A DNA stretch of 6,055 bases from an uncultured Burkholderiales bacterium (lineage in GTDB: Bacteria; Pseudomonadota; Gammaproteobacteria; Burkholderiales; Burkholderiaceae_C), in contig CAIYKK010000566.1 in NCBI GenBank assembly GCA_903926695.1, forward strand, positions 1 through 6,055, in the 5' to 3' direction. This document shows, piece by piece, positions 5,414-6,055 of the stretch; position 1 is the first letter of the stretch; each line of letters opens with the position of its first letter. Below the pieces are notes generated by a model, which saw only the letters and a program-made list of their open reading frames with translations, was not told the origin of the DNA and made no database searches. Made by a program: the position numbers and the translations under genes.

Positions 5414-6055
5414 ATGAGCACTCTTACTTCTTCCCTTGGGCGCTGGTCGGCGCGCCAACCGGCTGTTTTTCTGACACTGGCCGCTGCCCTGTGGTGGGCG
5501 CTGTACCAAACGCTGGCGCCAGCATCCGAAGCGCTGGTCGCCGCGCTGCCGGTGGATCGCGCCAGCCACCTGGGCGGGGCGCTGCAGTTTTTTCTGTACG
5601 ACACGCCCAAGGTGTTGATGCTGCTGACCGGCGTGGTGTTTGTCATGGGCATGGTTAACAGCTACTTCACGCCCGAGCGTACCCGCGCCTTGCTGGCCGG
5701 GCGCAGCGAAGGGCTGGCCAACGTCATGGCCGCCTCGCTGGGCATCGTGACACCGTTTTGCTCGTGCTCGGCGGTGCCGCTGTTCATCGGTTTTGTGCAG
5801 GCGGGCGTGCCGCTGGGCGTGACGTTTTCTTTTCTGATCTCCGCGCCTATGGTCAACGAGGTGGCGCTGACGCTACTGTTTGGCATGTTCGGCTGGAAAG
5901 TCGCGCTGCTTTATCTGGGCCTCGGGCTGTCGGTGGCCATCGTTGCAGGCTGGATCATCGGGCGGCTGAAGATGGAGATGTATCTGGAAGACTGGGTGCG
6001 CGATATGCCCAAAACCTCGGCGGCCTTTGAGTCGGCTGACAGCTCGCTGGCGGAC
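5414..6055 (+). CDS. YraQ/DUF318 (ArsP-like) permease, N-terminal part (3' end outside window)
   Basis: This is an inner-membrane permease of the DUF318/ArsP_1 family; 214 residues are visible and the frame is open to the last base. Hydrophobic segments lie at about 15-34, 56-83, 104-130, 133-156 and 162-184. The family hallmark TPFCSCSAVPLFIGF lies at 113-127, with the Cys-Ser-Cys pair (116, 118) in the membrane, followed by the second conserved stretch FSFLISAPMVNEVALTLLFG. ArsP relatives export trivalent organoarsenicals through such cysteines; for YraQ-type members the substrate is unknown. The start at 5414 is the first ATG in frame; ribosome site ACGGG lies close to it and is partly complementary to CCCGT at 5395-5399. 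The gene follows sigZ by 84 bases on the same strand and may be its target or operon partner. Confidence 0.92.
   Translation, partial: MSTLTSSLGRWSARQPAVFLTLAAALWWALYQTLAPASEALVAALPVDRASHLGGALQFFLYDTPKVLMLLTGVVFVMGMVNSYFTPERTRALLAGRSEGLANVMAASLGIVTPFCSCSAVPLFIGFVQAGVPLGVTFSFLISAPMVNEVALTLLFGMFGWKVALLYLGLGLSVAIVAGWIIGRLKMEMYLEDWVRDMPKTSAAFESADSSLAD

Noticed and set aside
4739..5569. Long minus-strand frame of 276 codons over sigZ
   Set aside because: GC-rich DNA often leaves the opposite strand open; the residues are Gly/Ala/Arg/Gln-rich low-information sequence, whereas the plus strand encodes clear sigma-factor regions.

Overview
The window is high-GC bacterial chromosome with a lower-GC insert. 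The flanking genes (an AMP nucleosidase of the E. coli Amn type, a VanX-type dipeptidase, a SigZ-like ECF sigma factor and a YraQ/DUF318 permease) and their codon use suggest a proteobacterium, most likely a betaproteobacterium of the Burkholderiales (Comamonadaceae-like). This placement is inferred from gene content and style; there is no rRNA or other decisive marker.

Layout. Positions 1-363 (+) hold the C-terminal quarter of amn, cut by the window edge. Positions 364-568 are a convergent intergenic stretch with unusually strong, mutually competing inverted repeats. On the minus strand, transcribed from about 3950 down to 569, lies a compact four-gene operon: an XRE/HTH_37-type regulator (3587-3898), a protein with an Mrr-like PD-(D/E)xK nuclease domain and a helical C-terminal domain (2593-3555), a small 84-residue protein (2352-2606), and a coiled-coil ABC/SMC-like ATPase of the DUF2326 family (569-2365). 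The last three genes overlap by 14 bases each. This is the architecture of a predicted ABC-three-component (ABC-3C) conflict/defence system: ATPase, middle component, and effector with an ABC-3C C-terminal domain. Positions 3899-4199 are a very AT-rich divergent intergenic region that probably holds the operon promoter. From 4200 (+) the sequence returns to high GC with vanX/ddpX-like (4200-4808), a sigZ-like ECF sigma gene whose ATG overlaps the vanX stop (4805-5329), and a YraQ/ArsP-like permease running off the window end (5414-6055).

How the genes fit together. The minus-strand operon looks like a self-contained accessory cassette between housekeeping or ordinary chromosomal genes. The ATPase is the likely sensor of nucleic acid or nucleoprotein state, the middle component the adaptor, the nuclease-fused protein the effector, and the HTH protein the likely transcriptional brake. 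The plus-strand block is a separate, translationally coupled unit in which a cell-wall dipeptidase and an alternative sigma factor are made from one message, with a membrane permease downstream. The ABC-3C operon is the most interesting element. The general class is known from comparative genomics; I know of no experimental work on this particular subtype.
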